From NCBI GenBank assembly GCA_964219355.1, contig CAXPOZ010000004.1:310001-374000 (forward strand): 64,000 nucleotides of DNA. Reading direction: 5' to 3'. Under the pieces are notes generated by a model. The model saw nothing but the letters and a program-made list of their open reading frames with translations, was not told the origin of the DNA and searched no databases. The stretch's first letter is position 1, and each line of letters opens with the position of its first letter. This document shows, piece after piece, positions 50,868-60,564 of this stretch. Source of the stretch: Parvularcula sp964219355. Lineage in GTDB: Bacteria; Pseudomonadota; Alphaproteobacteria; Caulobacterales; Parvularculaceae. Both the position numbers and the translations under genes were made by a program.

Positions 50868-52217
50868 CTACTCCGCTGCCAGCGTGCCGGTCGCAAATGC
50901 GACCTGCCAGCTGGCGCGGATGACTTGCGCTTTCGCATTCACATCGCCGACCTGCGCGGCGAGAAGGTCTTCCTCAACGCGCAATACGTCGAGCACGGAG
51001 CGTTGGCCGACTTCGCGTTCAAGCTGTACGCCCCGCCAGGCAAGCTCGGCGGCTTCCAGCCGGGCGCTTGCGGCTTCGGCAGCTCGCAAGGATGCCTGAT
51101 AGCCCGCCATGGCGGTCTGGATGTCGGCCGTCACCCGTCGCAGCGTATCGGTTTCGGCAAAGCGGGCGGCCCGGTCCTCGGCCCGCGCCTGCCTGATCCG
51201 TGAGCTGATCGCTCCGCCTTCAAAAAGCGGCACCTGCACCTCTGCGGCAATCGAAGCATTGCTCGAGCGGTCGCCTTCAAAAAACTGCCCTTCGGCATAG
51301 GAGTAAGCGCCGCGCAGCTGGACCTTGGGCGCGCGGCTGCCTTTCGCCCCTTTGACCGCGGCCTTCGCGGCATCCCGATCAAGGGCGGCCGCAGCCAGCT
51401 CTGGATGCTGCCGCACCGCAATGCTCATCGCCTCATCCACGCTTGCCGGTACGGCGGCGCCCGTCTCGGGCAGGACAAAATTCTGGATCCCGTCACCACC
51501 GACAACGCTGAAAGCCTGCCGCGCAGCAATGGCATCGGCCTGCGCGCCGGCAAGCTGCGCGCGAACAGCGGCGAGCCGCGACTGGGCGAGCGCGACATCC
51601 GTCCGGGTCGACTGCCCGGCCTCAAAGGAAACTTCCGTCGCGCGATGCGCCTGCGTCAGGGACTGAACGCTTTTCTCGACCGCGCGGATTTCCGCCTCCG
51701 CCGAGACGACCCGCAGATAGGCATCGGCGATCTGGTAAGCATAGCCCTGCCGCGCGCGGTCCAGTCGGGCGGATGCCGCCTCGACACTCGCTTGCGCTTC
51801 ACGAATGCCGTTCAGGATCTGAAAGCCGGTGAAGATCGGCTGGGTAACGGCAATCTGCGCCTGATTGGAGACCCGCCCGTCCCCGGGGCCGAAACTGTCC
51901 GCCAGGTCGGGCCCCATCTCGTCCATGCCGCCATCGCCCATCGGCGAGCTGAAGACCGAAGCAATCGCCGCCTCGGCCTCATCACCGGGGTCAAAGCTGC
52001 CTTCGGAGTAAGTTGAGCTGCCCATGATCTCGACATTGGGCAGGCCTTGCGCCCGCGCCTGCACGATGGCTTCGCGCGCCGCTTCAAGCCGGGCCGTGTC
52101 CGCGGCCAGCGCCGGATTACTGGCCAGCCCCTCCTCGACCGCGACCGAAAGAGGCTGCGCTGTCGCGACCGATAACCCGGCCATCAGAACCGGCATTAGA
52201 ATTGCGAGATGCCTCAT
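50868..52217 (-). CDS. TolC-family outer-membrane protein
   Basis: A 449-residue outer-membrane export channel component. A signal peptide (1-21, ending ATA) is followed by two repeats of long alpha-helical hairpins with the TolC-type periodicity: LSVAVEEGLASNPALAADTARLEAAREAIVQARA and, in the second half, MSIAVRQHPELAAAALDRDAAKAAVKGAKGSRAP. The start at 52217 leaves the signal peptide at residue 1. No inner-membrane transporter or adaptor gene is adjacent, so it must pair with a system elsewhere. Confidence 0.9.
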   Translation of the reverse strand: MRHLAILMPVLMAGLSVATAQPLSVAVEEGLASNPALAADTARLEAAREAIVQARAQGLPNVEIMGSSTYSEGSFDPGDEAEAAIASVFSSPMGDGGMDEMGPDLADSFGPGDGRVSNQAQIAVTQPIFTGFQILNGIREAQASVEAASARLDRARQGYAYQIADAYLRVVSAEAEIRAVEKSVQSLTQAHRATEVSFEAGQSTRTDVALAQSRLAAVRAQLAGAQADAIAARQAFSVVGGDGIQNFVLPETGAAVPASVDEAMSIAVRQHPELAAAALDRDAAKAAVKGAKGSRAPKVQLRGAYSYAEGQFFEGDRSSNASIAAEVQVPLFEGGAISSRIRQARAEDRAARFAETDTLRRVTADIQTAMAGYQASLRAAEAASARLEAAELAWRGVQLEREVGQRSVLDVLRVEEDLLAAQVGDVNAKAQVIRASWQVAFATGTLAAE

Positions 52218-52374
52218 CAGAAATTCCAGTTGCTGTCTTTCCCTAACAGGGGTTGCCATTTCCCGGCTATGCCCTTGATAGGCAAGACGCCCCGGCCTAT
52301 GCGCCGGAAGTTGTGCATGTGCGAACGCTGCCCCACAGTATCAATATGGGACGGCAGGAGAGGATTAAGGGCGG

Positions 52375-53271
52375 ATGTCACTCACCCATCTCGACCGGCT
52401 AGAGGCCGAAAGTATTCATATCATGCGGGAAGTAGCCGCCGAATGCGACAATCCGGTCATGCTCTATTCGGTGGGCAAAGACTCATCGGTGATGCTGCAT
52501 CTGGCACTCAAGGCCTTCTACCCGTCGGTCCCGCCCTTTCCCTTCATGCATGTCGATACGACGTGGAAATTCCGGGAGATGATCAAATTCCGGGATGAGA
52601 CGGCGAAAAAGCTCGGCCTCGATCTCGTCGTTCACATCAATGAGGATGGCGTGAAGGAAGGCGTTGGCCCCTTCACCCATGGCAGCGCCTATCACACCGA
52701 CGTGATGAAGACCCAAGGGCTCAAACAGGCGCTCGACAAATACGGCTTTGATGCTGCCTTCGGGGGCGCACGCCGTGACGAGGAGAAATCCCGCGCCAAG
52801 GAACGCATCTTCTCCTTCCGCGCGCCGGGCCATCGCTGGGATCCAAAGAACCAGCGCCCGGAGCTCTGGTCGCTTTACAACACCCGAATTCACAAGGGCG
52901 AGTCGATCCGCGTCTTCCCGCTGTCCAACTGGACCGAGCTTGATATCTGGCAATATATCTATCGTGAGAATATCGAGATCCCGTCGCTCTATTTCGCCGC
53001 CGAGCGCCCGGTCGTCGATATTGATGGTACACTGATCCTTGTTGACGATGACCGCATCCCGCTCGAGGGCCGTGAGCCCGAGATGAAGTGGGTGCGCTTC
53101 CGGACGCTGGGCTGCTACCCGCTCACCGGCGCGGTCGAGAGCCGCGCGGCGACACTCCCCGACATCATCCAGGAGACGCTGCTGGCGACGAGTTCGGAGC
53201 GTCAGGGCCGGGTCATCGACCATGACCAGGCCGCCTCCATGGAGAAGAAAAAGCAGGAAGGGTATTTCTAA
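52375..53271 (+). CDS. cysD: Sulfate adenylyltransferase small subunit
   Basis: A 298-residue ATP sulfurylase catalytic subunit that makes adenylyl sulfate from sulfate and ATP with CysN. The PP-loop-like motif YSVGKDSSVMLHLALKAF is at about 35-52 and GARRDEEKSRAKERIFSFR follows at about 130. The gene is followed after one base by the CysN-CysC fusion, forming a cysDNC operon. Confidence 0.96.
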   Translation: MSLTHLDRLEAESIHIMREVAAECDNPVMLYSVGKDSSVMLHLALKAFYPSVPPFPFMHVDTTWKFREMIKFRDETAKKLGLDLVVHINEDGVKEGVGPFTHGSAYHTDVMKTQGLKQALDKYGFDAAFGGARRDEEKSRAKERIFSFRAPGHRWDPKNQRPELWSLYNTRIHKGESIRVFPLSNWTELDIWQYIYRENIEIPSLYFAAERPVVDIDGTLILVDDDRIPLEGREPEMKWVRFRTLGCYPLTGAVESRAATLPDIIQETLLATSSERQGRVIDHDQAASMEKKKQEGYF

Positions 53272-53272
53272 G

Positions 53273-55186
53273 ATGTCCATGAGCTCTAAGGACACCGCCC
53301 TGATCGAACAGGATGTCGTCGCCTATCTGACGCGGCACGAGAACAAATCCCTGATGCGCTTCATCACCTGCGGCTCGGTGGATGACGGCAAATCGACCCT
53401 GATCGGTCGCCTGCTGTATGATTCCAAGATGCTCTATGAGGATCAGGTCGCAGCGCTTGAGGCGGATTCAAAGAAGTCCGGCACGCAAGGGCAGGATATC
53501 GACTTCGCCCTTCTCGTTGACGGCCTCGCCGCCGAGCGCGAACAGGGCATCACAATCGATGTCGCCTACCGCTTCTTCTCGACCGAGAAACGCAAATTCA
53601 TCGTCGCCGATACGCCGGGTCATGAGCAATATACCCGCAATATGGCAACGGGCGCCTCGACGGCGGACCTCGCCGTCCTGCTGGTGGATGCCCGCGCGGG
53701 CCTGATGACCCAGACGCGGCGGCACAGCTTTATCTGTTCGCTCGTCGGCATCCGCCATGTCGTCCTTGCCGTGAACAAGATGGACCTCGTCGATTATTCC
53801 GAAGAGCGCTTCAACGAGATCACGGCCGAGTACCGCAAATTTGCCGAAAAACTCGGCTTTGAGAGCATCCTCTGTGTACCGATGAGTGCGCTTGGCGGCG
53901 ACAATGTCACCGAAGCTTCTGACAAGACCCCCTATTATGACGGCCCGCCGCTCCTCACCTATCTTGAGGAACTTGATATCGGTTCGGACACTGATGCGCC
54001 GTTCCGCCTGCCGGTTCAGTGGGTGAACCGCCCCAACCTCGATTTCCGCGGTTTCTCCGGCACCGTCGCCAGTGGCCATATCGAGGTCGGCGATCCGATC
54101 ATTGCGATCCCGTCGGGCCGACGCTCGACGGTGAAATCGATTGTCGTCATGGGCGATGATGAAAAGCAGCGCGCCGAGAAGCGTGAAGCGGTCACGATCA
54201 CCCTCAATGATGAGATCGATATCTCTCGCGGCGATATCATCTGCGGCAAGGACCATCCGGCGCATCAGACGGACCAGCTCTCCGCCCACGTCATCTGGAT
54301 GGCGGACGAAGCCCTGCTGCCGGGCCGGCAATATGTCATCAAGACCGCCAACCGGCTGGTCAATGGCGTGGTCACCGATCTGCGCAACAAGATCGATGTG
54401 AACACGCTGGAAGAACGCCCCGGCAAGACGCTCAGCCTCAACGAGATCGGCGTCTGCAAGTTCAACCTCTCCCATCCGGTCGCCTTCGATCCGTATCAGG
54501 AGAACCGCCAGACCGGCAGTTTCATCATCATCGACCGCCAGACCAACTCGACGGTCGGCGCCGGGATGATCGATCACTCGCTGCGCCGCGCGGAAAATGT
54601 CGTCTGGCAGGATCTGGAAGTCGGCAAGGCTGAACGCGCTGGCATGAAGCACCAGAAACCGGCCCTGCTCTGGTTCACGGGGCTTTCGGGCGCCGGCAAA
54701 TCGACCATTGCCAACCTCGTTGAGAAGAAACTGCACGACCTTGGCCGCCATACCTATATTCTGGATGGGGACAATGTCCGGCACGGGCTCAACAAGGATC
54801 TCGGCTTCACCGATGCCGACCGCGTTGAGAACATCCGCCGGGTGGCCGAGACCGCCAAGCTGATGGTCGATGCGGGCCTCATCGTTCTCTCCGCCTTTAT
54901 TTCTCCGTTCCGGGACGAACGCCAGATGGCCCGCTCCCTGATGGGCGAAGGCGAGTTCATCGAGGTCTATGTCGATACGCCGCTTGAGGTCGCCGAACAG
55001 CGCGATGTGAAGGGCCTCTACAAGAAGGCCCGCGCCGGTCAGATCAAGAATTTCACCGGCATCGACAGCGCCTATGAGCCGCCGCGCCATGCGGAGATCA
55101 CGATCAACACGGTTGAGATGACGGCAGCGGAAGCCGCCGAAGTCATCGTCAAACGTCTGACCGAAGGCGGTTATCTGGAGGCATAA
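53273..55186 (+). CDS. cysNC: Fused sulfate adenylyltransferase GTPase and APS kinase
   Basis: A 637-residue bifunctional protein. The N-terminal part (about 20-445) is the CysN GTPase: GSVDDGKSTLIGRLLYDSK is the G1 loop, DTPGHEQYTRNM is G3, and NKMDLV is G4. The C-terminal part (about 455-637) is APS kinase (CysC): FTGLSGAGKSTIANLVEK is its P-loop and DGDNVRHGLNKDLGF its substrate motif. Together with CysD it makes adenylyl sulfate and phosphorylates it to PAPS for sulfate assimilation. The start may be at 53273 or two codons later. Confidence 0.95.
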   Translation: MSMSSKDTALIEQDVVAYLTRHENKSLMRFITCGSVDDGKSTLIGRLLYDSKMLYEDQVAALEADSKKSGTQGQDIDFALLVDGLAAEREQGITIDVAYRFFSTEKRKFIVADTPGHEQYTRNMATGASTADLAVLLVDARAGLMTQTRRHSFICSLVGIRHVVLAVNKMDLVDYSEERFNEITAEYRKFAEKLGFESILCVPMSALGGDNVTEASDKTPYYDGPPLLTYLEELDIGSDTDAPFRLPVQWVNRPNLDFRGFSGTVASGHIEVGDPIIAIPSGRRSTVKSIVVMGDDEKQRAEKREAVTITLNDEIDISRGDIICGKDHPAHQTDQLSAHVIWMADEALLPGRQYVIKTANRLVNGVVTDLRNKIDVNTLEERPGKTLSLNEIGVCKFNLSHPVAFDPYQENRQTGSFIIIDRQTNSTVGAGMIDHSLRRAENVVWQDLEVGKAERAGMKHQKPALLWFTGLSGAGKSTIANLVEKKLHDLGRHTYILDGDNVRHGLNKDLGFTDADRVENIRRVAETAKLMVDAGLIVLSAFISPFRDERQMARSLMGEGEFIEVYVDTPLEVAEQRDVKGLYKKARAGQIKNFTGIDSAYEPPRHAEITINTVEMTAAEAAEVIVKRLTEGGYLEA

Positions 55187-55251
55187 GGTTTCGGGCCCGG
55201 ATTGCCGATCATCCGTGATCCCCATTCAGGATTTCTGAGCACGCCCCTCCC

Positions 55252-56562
55252 TCAATGAGGAGATGGATGCGCAGGCAATCTGATGCCCGCGCGAAAGCCG
55301 CCTTCTGCCCGGTTCGACAGCTCCAGCTGGCCGCCATGCGCGCGCGCCGCGCCATCCGCGATGGCAAGACCAAGGCCCGCCCCGCCAGTCTCGCGATTGC
55401 GCGAGCCCTCCCCCCTGCGGAAGGGTTCCCGCAAGGCATCAAGCTGCGCTTCGGGGACGCCCGGCCCGTCATCATCGACCGCGATCAGGATGCCGCTCTC
55501 CTCGTTCTGGAGGCACAAGGTCACATCCCCGCCATAGCGAAGACCGTTCTGGATGAGATTGCGCAAGGCTCGTTTGAGGAGCGCGGGATAGACCGGCGTG
55601 ACCAGCGGCGCATCGTCATCGAACGCCACTTTCCTGTCACCCGTCCCCATATCATCGGCGAGCTGTCGGCAAAGAGATGAGAGATCGAGTGCTTCCCGCT
55701 CCGTGCCCGGCGCACCATCGCGCGCCAGGATGAGGATGTCCTCCAGCATGGTCGACAGCTCATCAATCGAAGTGATCATCCGTTCCCGAAGCTGATCATC
55801 CTCGACCTGCTCGACCCGAATGCGCAAAGAGGTGAGCGGCGTGCGCAGATCATGCCCGATCGCGCCCAGCATGGCGTCCTTTTCGGTAAAGGCCCTGCGC
55901 AGGCGCCCGCGCATCTGATCGAACGCCGCTGTCAGCGAACGGATATCGCTCGGGCCCTCTTCGGTCAGGGCAATGTCCTGACTATCGAGCTGGAACCGGT
56001 TCGCGGCATCCGTCAGCCTGCGGAGCGGACGCGCCAACCTTGCCGTCACAAGAAGAACAGCCGCCATTAGGCCGATATAGATGAGCACTGTCTGCAGGAT
56101 CAGGGGTTTGACATCGAGCGAGCCCCCCTGCGGTGCCGGCGAGACGGCATTAAACCATTGCCCGCCCTCAATCGCCGAAGAGAGAACGATGGCGAGTTCC
56201 TCGCCTTCGCGCATAGGCCGCATCATTCGGGCGGCCATTGCCCCGTCTGCATTCAACCCCGCCTCTCGCAGTTTCTCCTGAAGGCGCAAGGTCAGCTTTT
56301 CATCGACATCGCCAAGAGTGGCGAGCGGCGCATTCGTCACGCTGACCGGCACGCGGCGGCGGCGTGGACGATCTTTGATGCGTTGCAATGCCTGATCATT
56401 CTCCGCGCCCGCGACAAAACGTTCGATCTGCGTGTCCTCACGAGCCGTCCGCACACGTTCCCGTGCTTCGAGCAGAAAGAAGAAATTGACTGCCTGCGCG
56501 GCCAGCAACGCAATCGCCAGCACGACCGCCATCTGGGCCGCAAAAGATGCGCGGCGGATCAT
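55252..56562 (-). CDS. Sensor histidine kinase (EnvZ-like)
   Basis: A 436-residue membrane histidine kinase. Two helices (about 8-28 and 150-172) bracket a periplasmic domain that contains a basic stretch (RPRRRRVP), followed by HAMP (about 173-225). The phosphorylated His is in AIGHDLRTPLTSLR (about 240); the catalytic domain shows the N box LRNLIQNGLRYG, G1 VDDDGPGVP and G2 GGAGLGLAI. It overlaps the response regulator gene by four bases (ATGA). Confidence 0.93.
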   Translation of the reverse strand: MIRRASFAAQMAVVLAIALLAAQAVNFFFLLEARERVRTAREDTQIERFVAGAENDQALQRIKDRPRRRRVPVSVTNAPLATLGDVDEKLTLRLQEKLREAGLNADGAMAARMMRPMREGEELAIVLSSAIEGGQWFNAVSPAPQGGSLDVKPLILQTVLIYIGLMAAVLLVTARLARPLRRLTDAANRFQLDSQDIALTEEGPSDIRSLTAAFDQMRGRLRRAFTEKDAMLGAIGHDLRTPLTSLRIRVEQVEDDQLRERMITSIDELSTMLEDILILARDGAPGTEREALDLSSLCRQLADDMGTGDRKVAFDDDAPLVTPVYPALLKRALRNLIQNGLRYGGDVTLCLQNEESGILIAVDDDGPGVPEAQLDALREPFRRGEGSRNRETGGAGLGLAIADGAARAHGGQLELSNRAEGGFRAGIRLPAHPSPH

Positions 56563-57284
56563 TCTTTGGTGACCTTGGCGGCCAGCACATAGCCCCCGCC
56601 CCGTACCGTCTTGATGATGGTCGGATCCTTGGGATCTGGCTCGATCTTCTTCCGCAGGCGGCTGATCTGGTTATCGATCGAGCGGTCAAAGACATGCGCC
56701 GAGCGGCCTTGGGTGATATCGAGCAACTGGTCTCGATTGAGGACGCGGCCCGTCCGTTCCGTCAAAGCGAGCAAAAGCTCATATTCCCCGCCGGTCAGCT
56801 TGACCTCCTCACCGGCAGCATCGAGCAGGCGGCGGCCTTCGATCTCAAGCGTGAAACTCTCAATACGGAATTTCGTCCCGCCGGGGGTCAGAGGCTCGCT
56901 CGGGCTATCCTTGCTGCGGCGCAGGACCGCCTTCACCCTTGCGAGGAGCTCGCGCGGATTGAACGGCTTGGTCACATAATCATCCGCGCCAATTTCAAGC
57001 CCGACAATGCGGTCGGTATCCTCGGCCCGCGCGGTCAGCAGGATCACGGGCAGCGTGCCCTTTGCGCGCAGATCACGGCACAGGCTGAGGCCATCCTCGC
57101 CCGGCATCATGATATCAAGGAGGACGAGATCGATGCCCCCCTCTTCGATCAGGCTGCGTGCCGCATCGGCACGGCCCGCCGTTTTGATCTCATAGCCATT
57201 ACCGCCCAGATACTCCGCCAGCGGATCACGGATCGAGGGTTCGTCATCAACGACGAGGAGCACAGGTTTGCTTGCGCCGGACAT
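56559..57284 (-). CDS. OmpR-family response regulator
   Basis: A 241-residue two-component regulator. The receiver domain has the acidic pair in VVDDEP, the phosphorylated Asp in LVLLDIMMPG (about 54) and the Lys in YVTKPFNP; the C-terminal half is an OmpR-type winged helix with ELLLALTERTGRVLNRDQLL and KTVRGGGYVL. It has an AGGAGG ribosome site in the same region as the yacG stop. Co-translated with the kinase; target genes unknown. Confidence 0.94.
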   Translation of the reverse strand: MSGASKPVLLVVDDEPSIRDPLAEYLGGNGYEIKTAGRADAARSLIEEGGIDLVLLDIMMPGEDGLSLCRDLRAKGTLPVILLTARAEDTDRIVGLEIGADDYVTKPFNPRELLARVKAVLRRSKDSPSEPLTPGGTKFRIESFTLEIEGRRLLDAAGEEVKLTGGEYELLLALTERTGRVLNRDQLLDITQGRSAHVFDRSIDNQISRLRKKIEPDPKDPTIIKTVRGGGYVLAAKVTKE

Positions 57285-57285
57285 G

Positions 57286-57453
57286 TCAGTCCTCCTCTGT
57301 CGGCGCGCTTTCATCCGCAGCGCCGGGGATCGCATAGCCCTCTGAGAGCCAGCGATTGAGATCGACCTTGCGGCACCTGTCTGAACAGAACGGCCAGTCT
57401 TCCTTGCTGGCCGACTTGCCGCAGATCGGGCATTTGGGGTCAGGCTTTGACAT
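57286..57453 (-). CDS. yacG: DNA gyrase inhibitor YacG
   Basis: A 55-residue zinc protein. All parts of the YacG pattern are present: CPICGKS, then PFCSDRCRKVDLNRWLSEGYAIPG. The four Cys bind zinc; YacG binds GyrB and blocks its activity. It overlaps the 3' end of the RNase gene by 14 bases and is one base from the response regulator gene, so it is the link between the conserved block and the two-component genes. Confidence 0.93.
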   Translation of the reverse strand: MSKPDPKCPICGKSASKEDWPFCSDRCRKVDLNRWLSEGYAIPGAADESAPTEED

Positions 57454-58672
57454 GGAAGTCTCCGTGGGGGTCTCCGTCTCCAAGGGACTCGACACGCAGG
57501 CGGGGGCCAAAACGCGCAGTCAGATCGTGCATCGGACTACCCGCCTCATCAAGCAACGCTATGGCGCGTTGTGTAACAAAGAGTGTCACCTGGCTCGTCC
57601 GGTTGTCTTCGAGCGCGCGTTCAGCCGCGCGGAACGCCTTGGCGGCGATGACATCGGCGCGGAAGCGGCGGCCGGGGAAAGTATCCGTCCCCGGCTCGGT
57701 CAGGATTTCGCGCAATGACGGCCGTGGCCGAGGCGCGATGATCGTGCACAGCCCTTCTGGCGTCACCGCCGGCACCGAGACCCGGCCCAGCGGTTTGAGC
57801 GCCCGTGTGATCTGGTCGCGGACGATCTTTGGCGCGGCAATCGCCCCGCGCGGCACATCGATGATGATCTGCCCGCCTAGGCCCATGACGCCGCCAATCC
57901 GCCCGAGCGTTGAGAGCGCCTCGCCGAGCAGTTTCGTGCCTGCGCCCTTTTTGGACTGCCCGCCTTGAGAGCCGAGATCGAGGTCAACGGCGAAGAGCGC
58001 CTCTGTCTCCTCAATGATCAGCCGTCCGCCGCCGGGAAGGTCATGGCTGCGGTCCAGTGCCTCTTCCTCTGCCGCATCAAGCCATTCGGCGAGCCCGCGC
58101 GCGGGGCCGACATCAATCGGGAAATCGGACGGCATCCCTGCTGCGAGCCGGGACCTTGTGTCGGCCCGTGTCACCTCGATGAAGGAGACATCACTCGTCA
58201 GCAGGCCGAGCATCAGGCGGGAAAGAGGTGCGAAAGGATCAATCAGGCCGATAGGCCCTTCCGGGGTAAGCTTTGCCTTGAACTCCGCCGGGAAGGCCTC
58301 TTCCCCCAGCGGACCCGCCCGCTCTTCCTCATCACCAATGCGCCAGCTTGTCATGGCGCCGCGCAGGACAGGCTTGTCGGTGACATCCGCGCCCTTGGTG
58401 CCGATCGTCTCGCGCTTGACCTCAACGATCAGGGTACGCCCGACATCCGGCAGGGGACCGCTGCGGCGCAGGAACCCCTTGGCCCTGCCAAGATCGAGAT
58501 AGACAGCGCCGAGGCGCTTATCGACATCGGTGACTTTCGCGCGATAAAGCGCGCCCAGCATCGGGTCCGCGCGGCCCGGGAACCAGTGCCGCAGAGCCGT
58601 GACCTCGTCATCCTCCACCCGCGCGATGCGAACCGAGAGCGGCGTTTCCTCGATCAGGAGCCCGGCGCTCAT
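57440..58672 (-). CDS. Ribonuclease E/G-family protein
   Basis: A 410-residue RNase E/G-like protein, shorter than E. coli RNase G (489). It has an S1-like N terminus (YRAKVTDVDKRLGAVYLDLG), a catalytic-core region (RLIIEETEALFAVDLDLGSQ; GGQIIIDVPRG) and no Arg-rich C-terminal half. In alphaproteobacteria this short type is conserved between maf and yacG. The start overlaps maf by four bases. Confidence 0.9.
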   Translation of the reverse strand: MSAGLLIEETPLSVRIARVEDDEVTALRHWFPGRADPMLGALYRAKVTDVDKRLGAVYLDLGRAKGFLRRSGPLPDVGRTLIVEVKRETIGTKGADVTDKPVLRGAMTSWRIGDEEERAGPLGEEAFPAEFKAKLTPEGPIGLIDPFAPLSRLMLGLLTSDVSFIEVTRADTRSRLAAGMPSDFPIDVGPARGLAEWLDAAEEEALDRSHDLPGGGRLIIEETEALFAVDLDLGSQGGQSKKGAGTKLLGEALSTLGRIGGVMGLGGQIIIDVPRGAIAAPKIVRDQITRALKPLGRVSVPAVTPEGLCTIIAPRPRPSLREILTEPGTDTFPGRRFRADVIAAKAFRAAERALEDNRTSQVTLFVTQRAIALLDEAGSPMHDLTARFGPRLRVESLGDGDPHGDFHVKA

Positions 58673-59271
58673 TTGGAGCTCCCGAAATTCACAGACCGCC
58701 CCAGCGCTGCGGACAGAAGGTTCGCGGATTCATAGAGCGGCAATCCGACCACGGCGGAATAGCTGCCGACAAGCTGGATGATGAAGGCGGAGAAGCCGCC
58801 CTGAATGCCGTACCCGCCCGCCTTGCCGGCCCATTCGCCGCAATCAAGATAGGCGGCCCGTTCCTGCGCGGAGAGCTGTTTGACCTTCACGCGCGTTTCA
58901 ACGATCCGCTGGCGGAGGACACCCTCGTCCGGCCCCGCGACGGCAACGCCGGTGAAGACCCTGTGTGCGCGGCCCGAAAGAAGATCGAGGCAGGCCGCAG
59001 CCTCCTCACGGGTTTCCGTCTTGGGCAGGATGCGGCGCCCCACCGCCACGACCGTGTCAGATCCCAGCACCACAGCGCCGGGATGCGCGCCCGCAATCAC
59101 GCCAGCCTTCTCAGCTGCCAGACGGCCCGCCAGCACGCGCGGCAGCTCGCCGGGCGCTTCGGTCTCGTCGATATCAGCGGGGAGGATCTCATCGGGGGCA
59201 AACCCGATCTGCTCGAGCAATTGCCGCCGCCGGGGCGACGCGCTTGCGAGGATAAATCTGGGGCCGGTCAC
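58669..59271 (-). CDS. maf: Maf-like nucleotide pyrophosphatase
   Basis: A 200-residue Maf/YhdE-type house-cleaning enzyme that hydrolyses non-canonical or modified nucleoside triphosphates. The family signature is ILASASPRRRQLLEQIGF (about 7-24) and the later GSDTVVAVGRRILPKT and GRAHRVFTGVAV segments. It sits between infA and the RNase gene, overlapping the latter by four bases. Confidence 0.94.
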   Translation of the reverse strand: MTGPRFILASASPRRRQLLEQIGFAPDEILPADIDETEAPGELPRVLAGRLAAEKAGVIAGAHPGAVVLGSDTVVAVGRRILPKTETREEAAACLDLLSGRAHRVFTGVAVAGPDEGVLRQRIVETRVKVKQLSAQERAAYLDCGEWAGKAGGYGIQGGFSAFIIQLVGSYSAVVGLPLYESANLLSAALGRSVNFGSSK

Positions 59272-59284
59272 AACGGCACCCGTC

Positions 59285-59503
59285 TTACTTGAAGCGATAG
59301 GTGATCCGGCCCTTGGTGAGGTCGTAAGGGGTCATTTCGACCAGCACCTTGTCGCCCGCCAGCACCCGGATGCGGTTCTTGCGCATCTTGCCCGCCGTGT
59401 GGGCGATGATCTCATGGTCATTCTCAAGCTTCACGCGAAAGGTCGCGTTGGGGAGGAGTTCCTCCACCGTTCCTGAAAACTCGAGCAATTCTTCCTTGGC
59501 CAT
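59285..59503 (-). CDS. infA: Translation initiation factor IF-1
   Basis: A 72-residue IF-1 of exact family length and sequence (AKEELLEFSGTVEELLPNATF, IAHTAGKMRKNRIRVLAGDKV, GRITYRFK). It binds the ribosomal A site during initiation. The start at 59503 gives the standard protein; 11 extra in-frame residues upstream are excluded. It is 13 bases ahead of maf. Confidence 0.97.
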   Translation of the reverse strand: MAKEELLEFSGTVEELLPNATFRVKLENDHEIIAHTAGKMRKNRIRVLAGDKVLVEMTPYDLTKGRITYRFK

Positions 59504-59576
59504 GCGATCCCTTTGGTTACCGAGAAGGCGTGGCATTTGGGCGCTGCCGCACGATACGTCAAGGCGGGATTAGGGA

Positions 59577-59993
59577 TCACCCCTCCCCAAACGCCTCTTT
59601 GATCTTCGCGCGCAATCCGTGAAGGCAGGTCCGGTAAGCCGCAAGCACATCAAGGTCCGAGCCTCTGACATCGGTCGGGTTCGGGGTATCCCAATAGGTC
59701 ACTTTCGCCCCTGCCCGGCGGGCCTCGGCGGCAGCTTCCGGTGTCAGGGCGATCACATGGTCGAACTTGTCGACCTCGACCTTGGCGAAGGTCTGGGGAT
59801 CACGCGAGGGGATCGGGATGCCTTCTTCTTCGAGCACGCGCGCGACAAAGGGATCGAGAATGCCGGCAAAGACGCCGCAGCTCTCGATGTGTACCTCCGG
59901 CCCCAGAATGTCTTTCGCGAGTGCTTCAGCCATGGGGGAACGGACGGAATTCATGTTGCAGGCAAACAGGATCGATCCCGCCCCGGCCATCAC
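59577..59993 (-). CDS. Low-molecular-weight protein tyrosine phosphatase-like
   Basis: A 138-residue protein with the phosphatase P-loop CNMNSVRSPM (Cys about 12, C-x5-R) and a later Asp-Pro-free acid region DTPNPTDVRG. The family includes tyrosine phosphatases and thioredoxin-coupled arsenate reductases. Its conserved place between a UPF0262 gene and infA is typical of alphaproteobacteria. It overlaps the UPF0262 gene by four bases. Confidence 0.87.
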   Translation of the reverse strand: MMAGAGSILFACNMNSVRSPMAEALAKDILGPEVHIESCGVFAGILDPFVARVLEEEGIPIPSRDPQTFAKVEVDKFDHVIALTPEAAAEARRAGAKVTYWDTPNPTDVRGSDLDVLAAYRTCLHGLRAKIKEAFGEG

Positions 59994-60484
59994 TGATCTC
60001 CCCTGTTCGCGGCCCGTAGGGAGATGGAGCAGATCAGCGTGAAAAGCCGCCGCGCCGTCTCGAAATCGAGCTCTATTTTTCCTTCAAGCCGCTTGATCAG
60101 CAGCTCCGTTCCCTCGTTGTGAACGGCTCTGCGGGCCATGTCGATGGTTTCAAGTTTCTCGGGCATCGCCGCGCGGATCGCATCGTAATAGGTCTCGCAC
60201 AGCATGAAGTAGTCTTTGATGAGCCGCCGGAAGGGCGACATTGAGAGGTGATGGGCGGCCAGCCCCTCCCCATCCTCGGAGCGGATTTCAAAGACCAGAC
60301 GGCCGTCACGCTCAAGCAGGCTGAGCGCATAGGGCCCGCTATGCTCCACCCCGACAGGGTTGAAGGCATTATCAGCGAGCAGGTCATGCATCGCGACTTT
60401 GCGCTCATGGTCGATTTCCGACCCGCGCGCGGCGAGGCTCGCCTCGTCAATCTGGATGGACGCAAGATGGCGTGCGCCGGACAT
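59990..60484 (-). CDS. UPF0262 family protein
   Basis: A 164-residue cytoplasmic protein of UPF0262, known only from alphaproteobacteria and of unknown role. Blocks such as RKVAMHDLLADNAFNP, PYALSLLERDGRLVFEI, MSPFRRLIKDYFMLCETYY and AIRAAMPEKLETIDMARRAVHNEG are the family pattern. Overlaps the phosphatase gene by four bases (ATGA). Confidence 0.92.
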   Translation of the reverse strand: MSGARHLASIQIDEASLAARGSEIDHERKVAMHDLLADNAFNPVGVEHSGPYALSLLERDGRLVFEIRSEDGEGLAAHHLSMSPFRRLIKDYFMLCETYYDAIRAAMPEKLETIDMARRAVHNEGTELLIKRLEGKIELDFETARRLFTLICSISLRAANRGDQ

Positions 60485-60564
60485 GGTTTTTCTTTCTCAT
60501 TCTGTCGTTGCGTGCTGCAACGCAGCAGAGAAGGTTTCATAAGCCGTGAACGCGCGCAAGCGTT

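Noticed and set aside
53468..55225. A 585-codon open frame on the minus strand opposite cysNC
   Set aside because: Antisense shadow of a GC-rich gene; no domain and no ribosome site.
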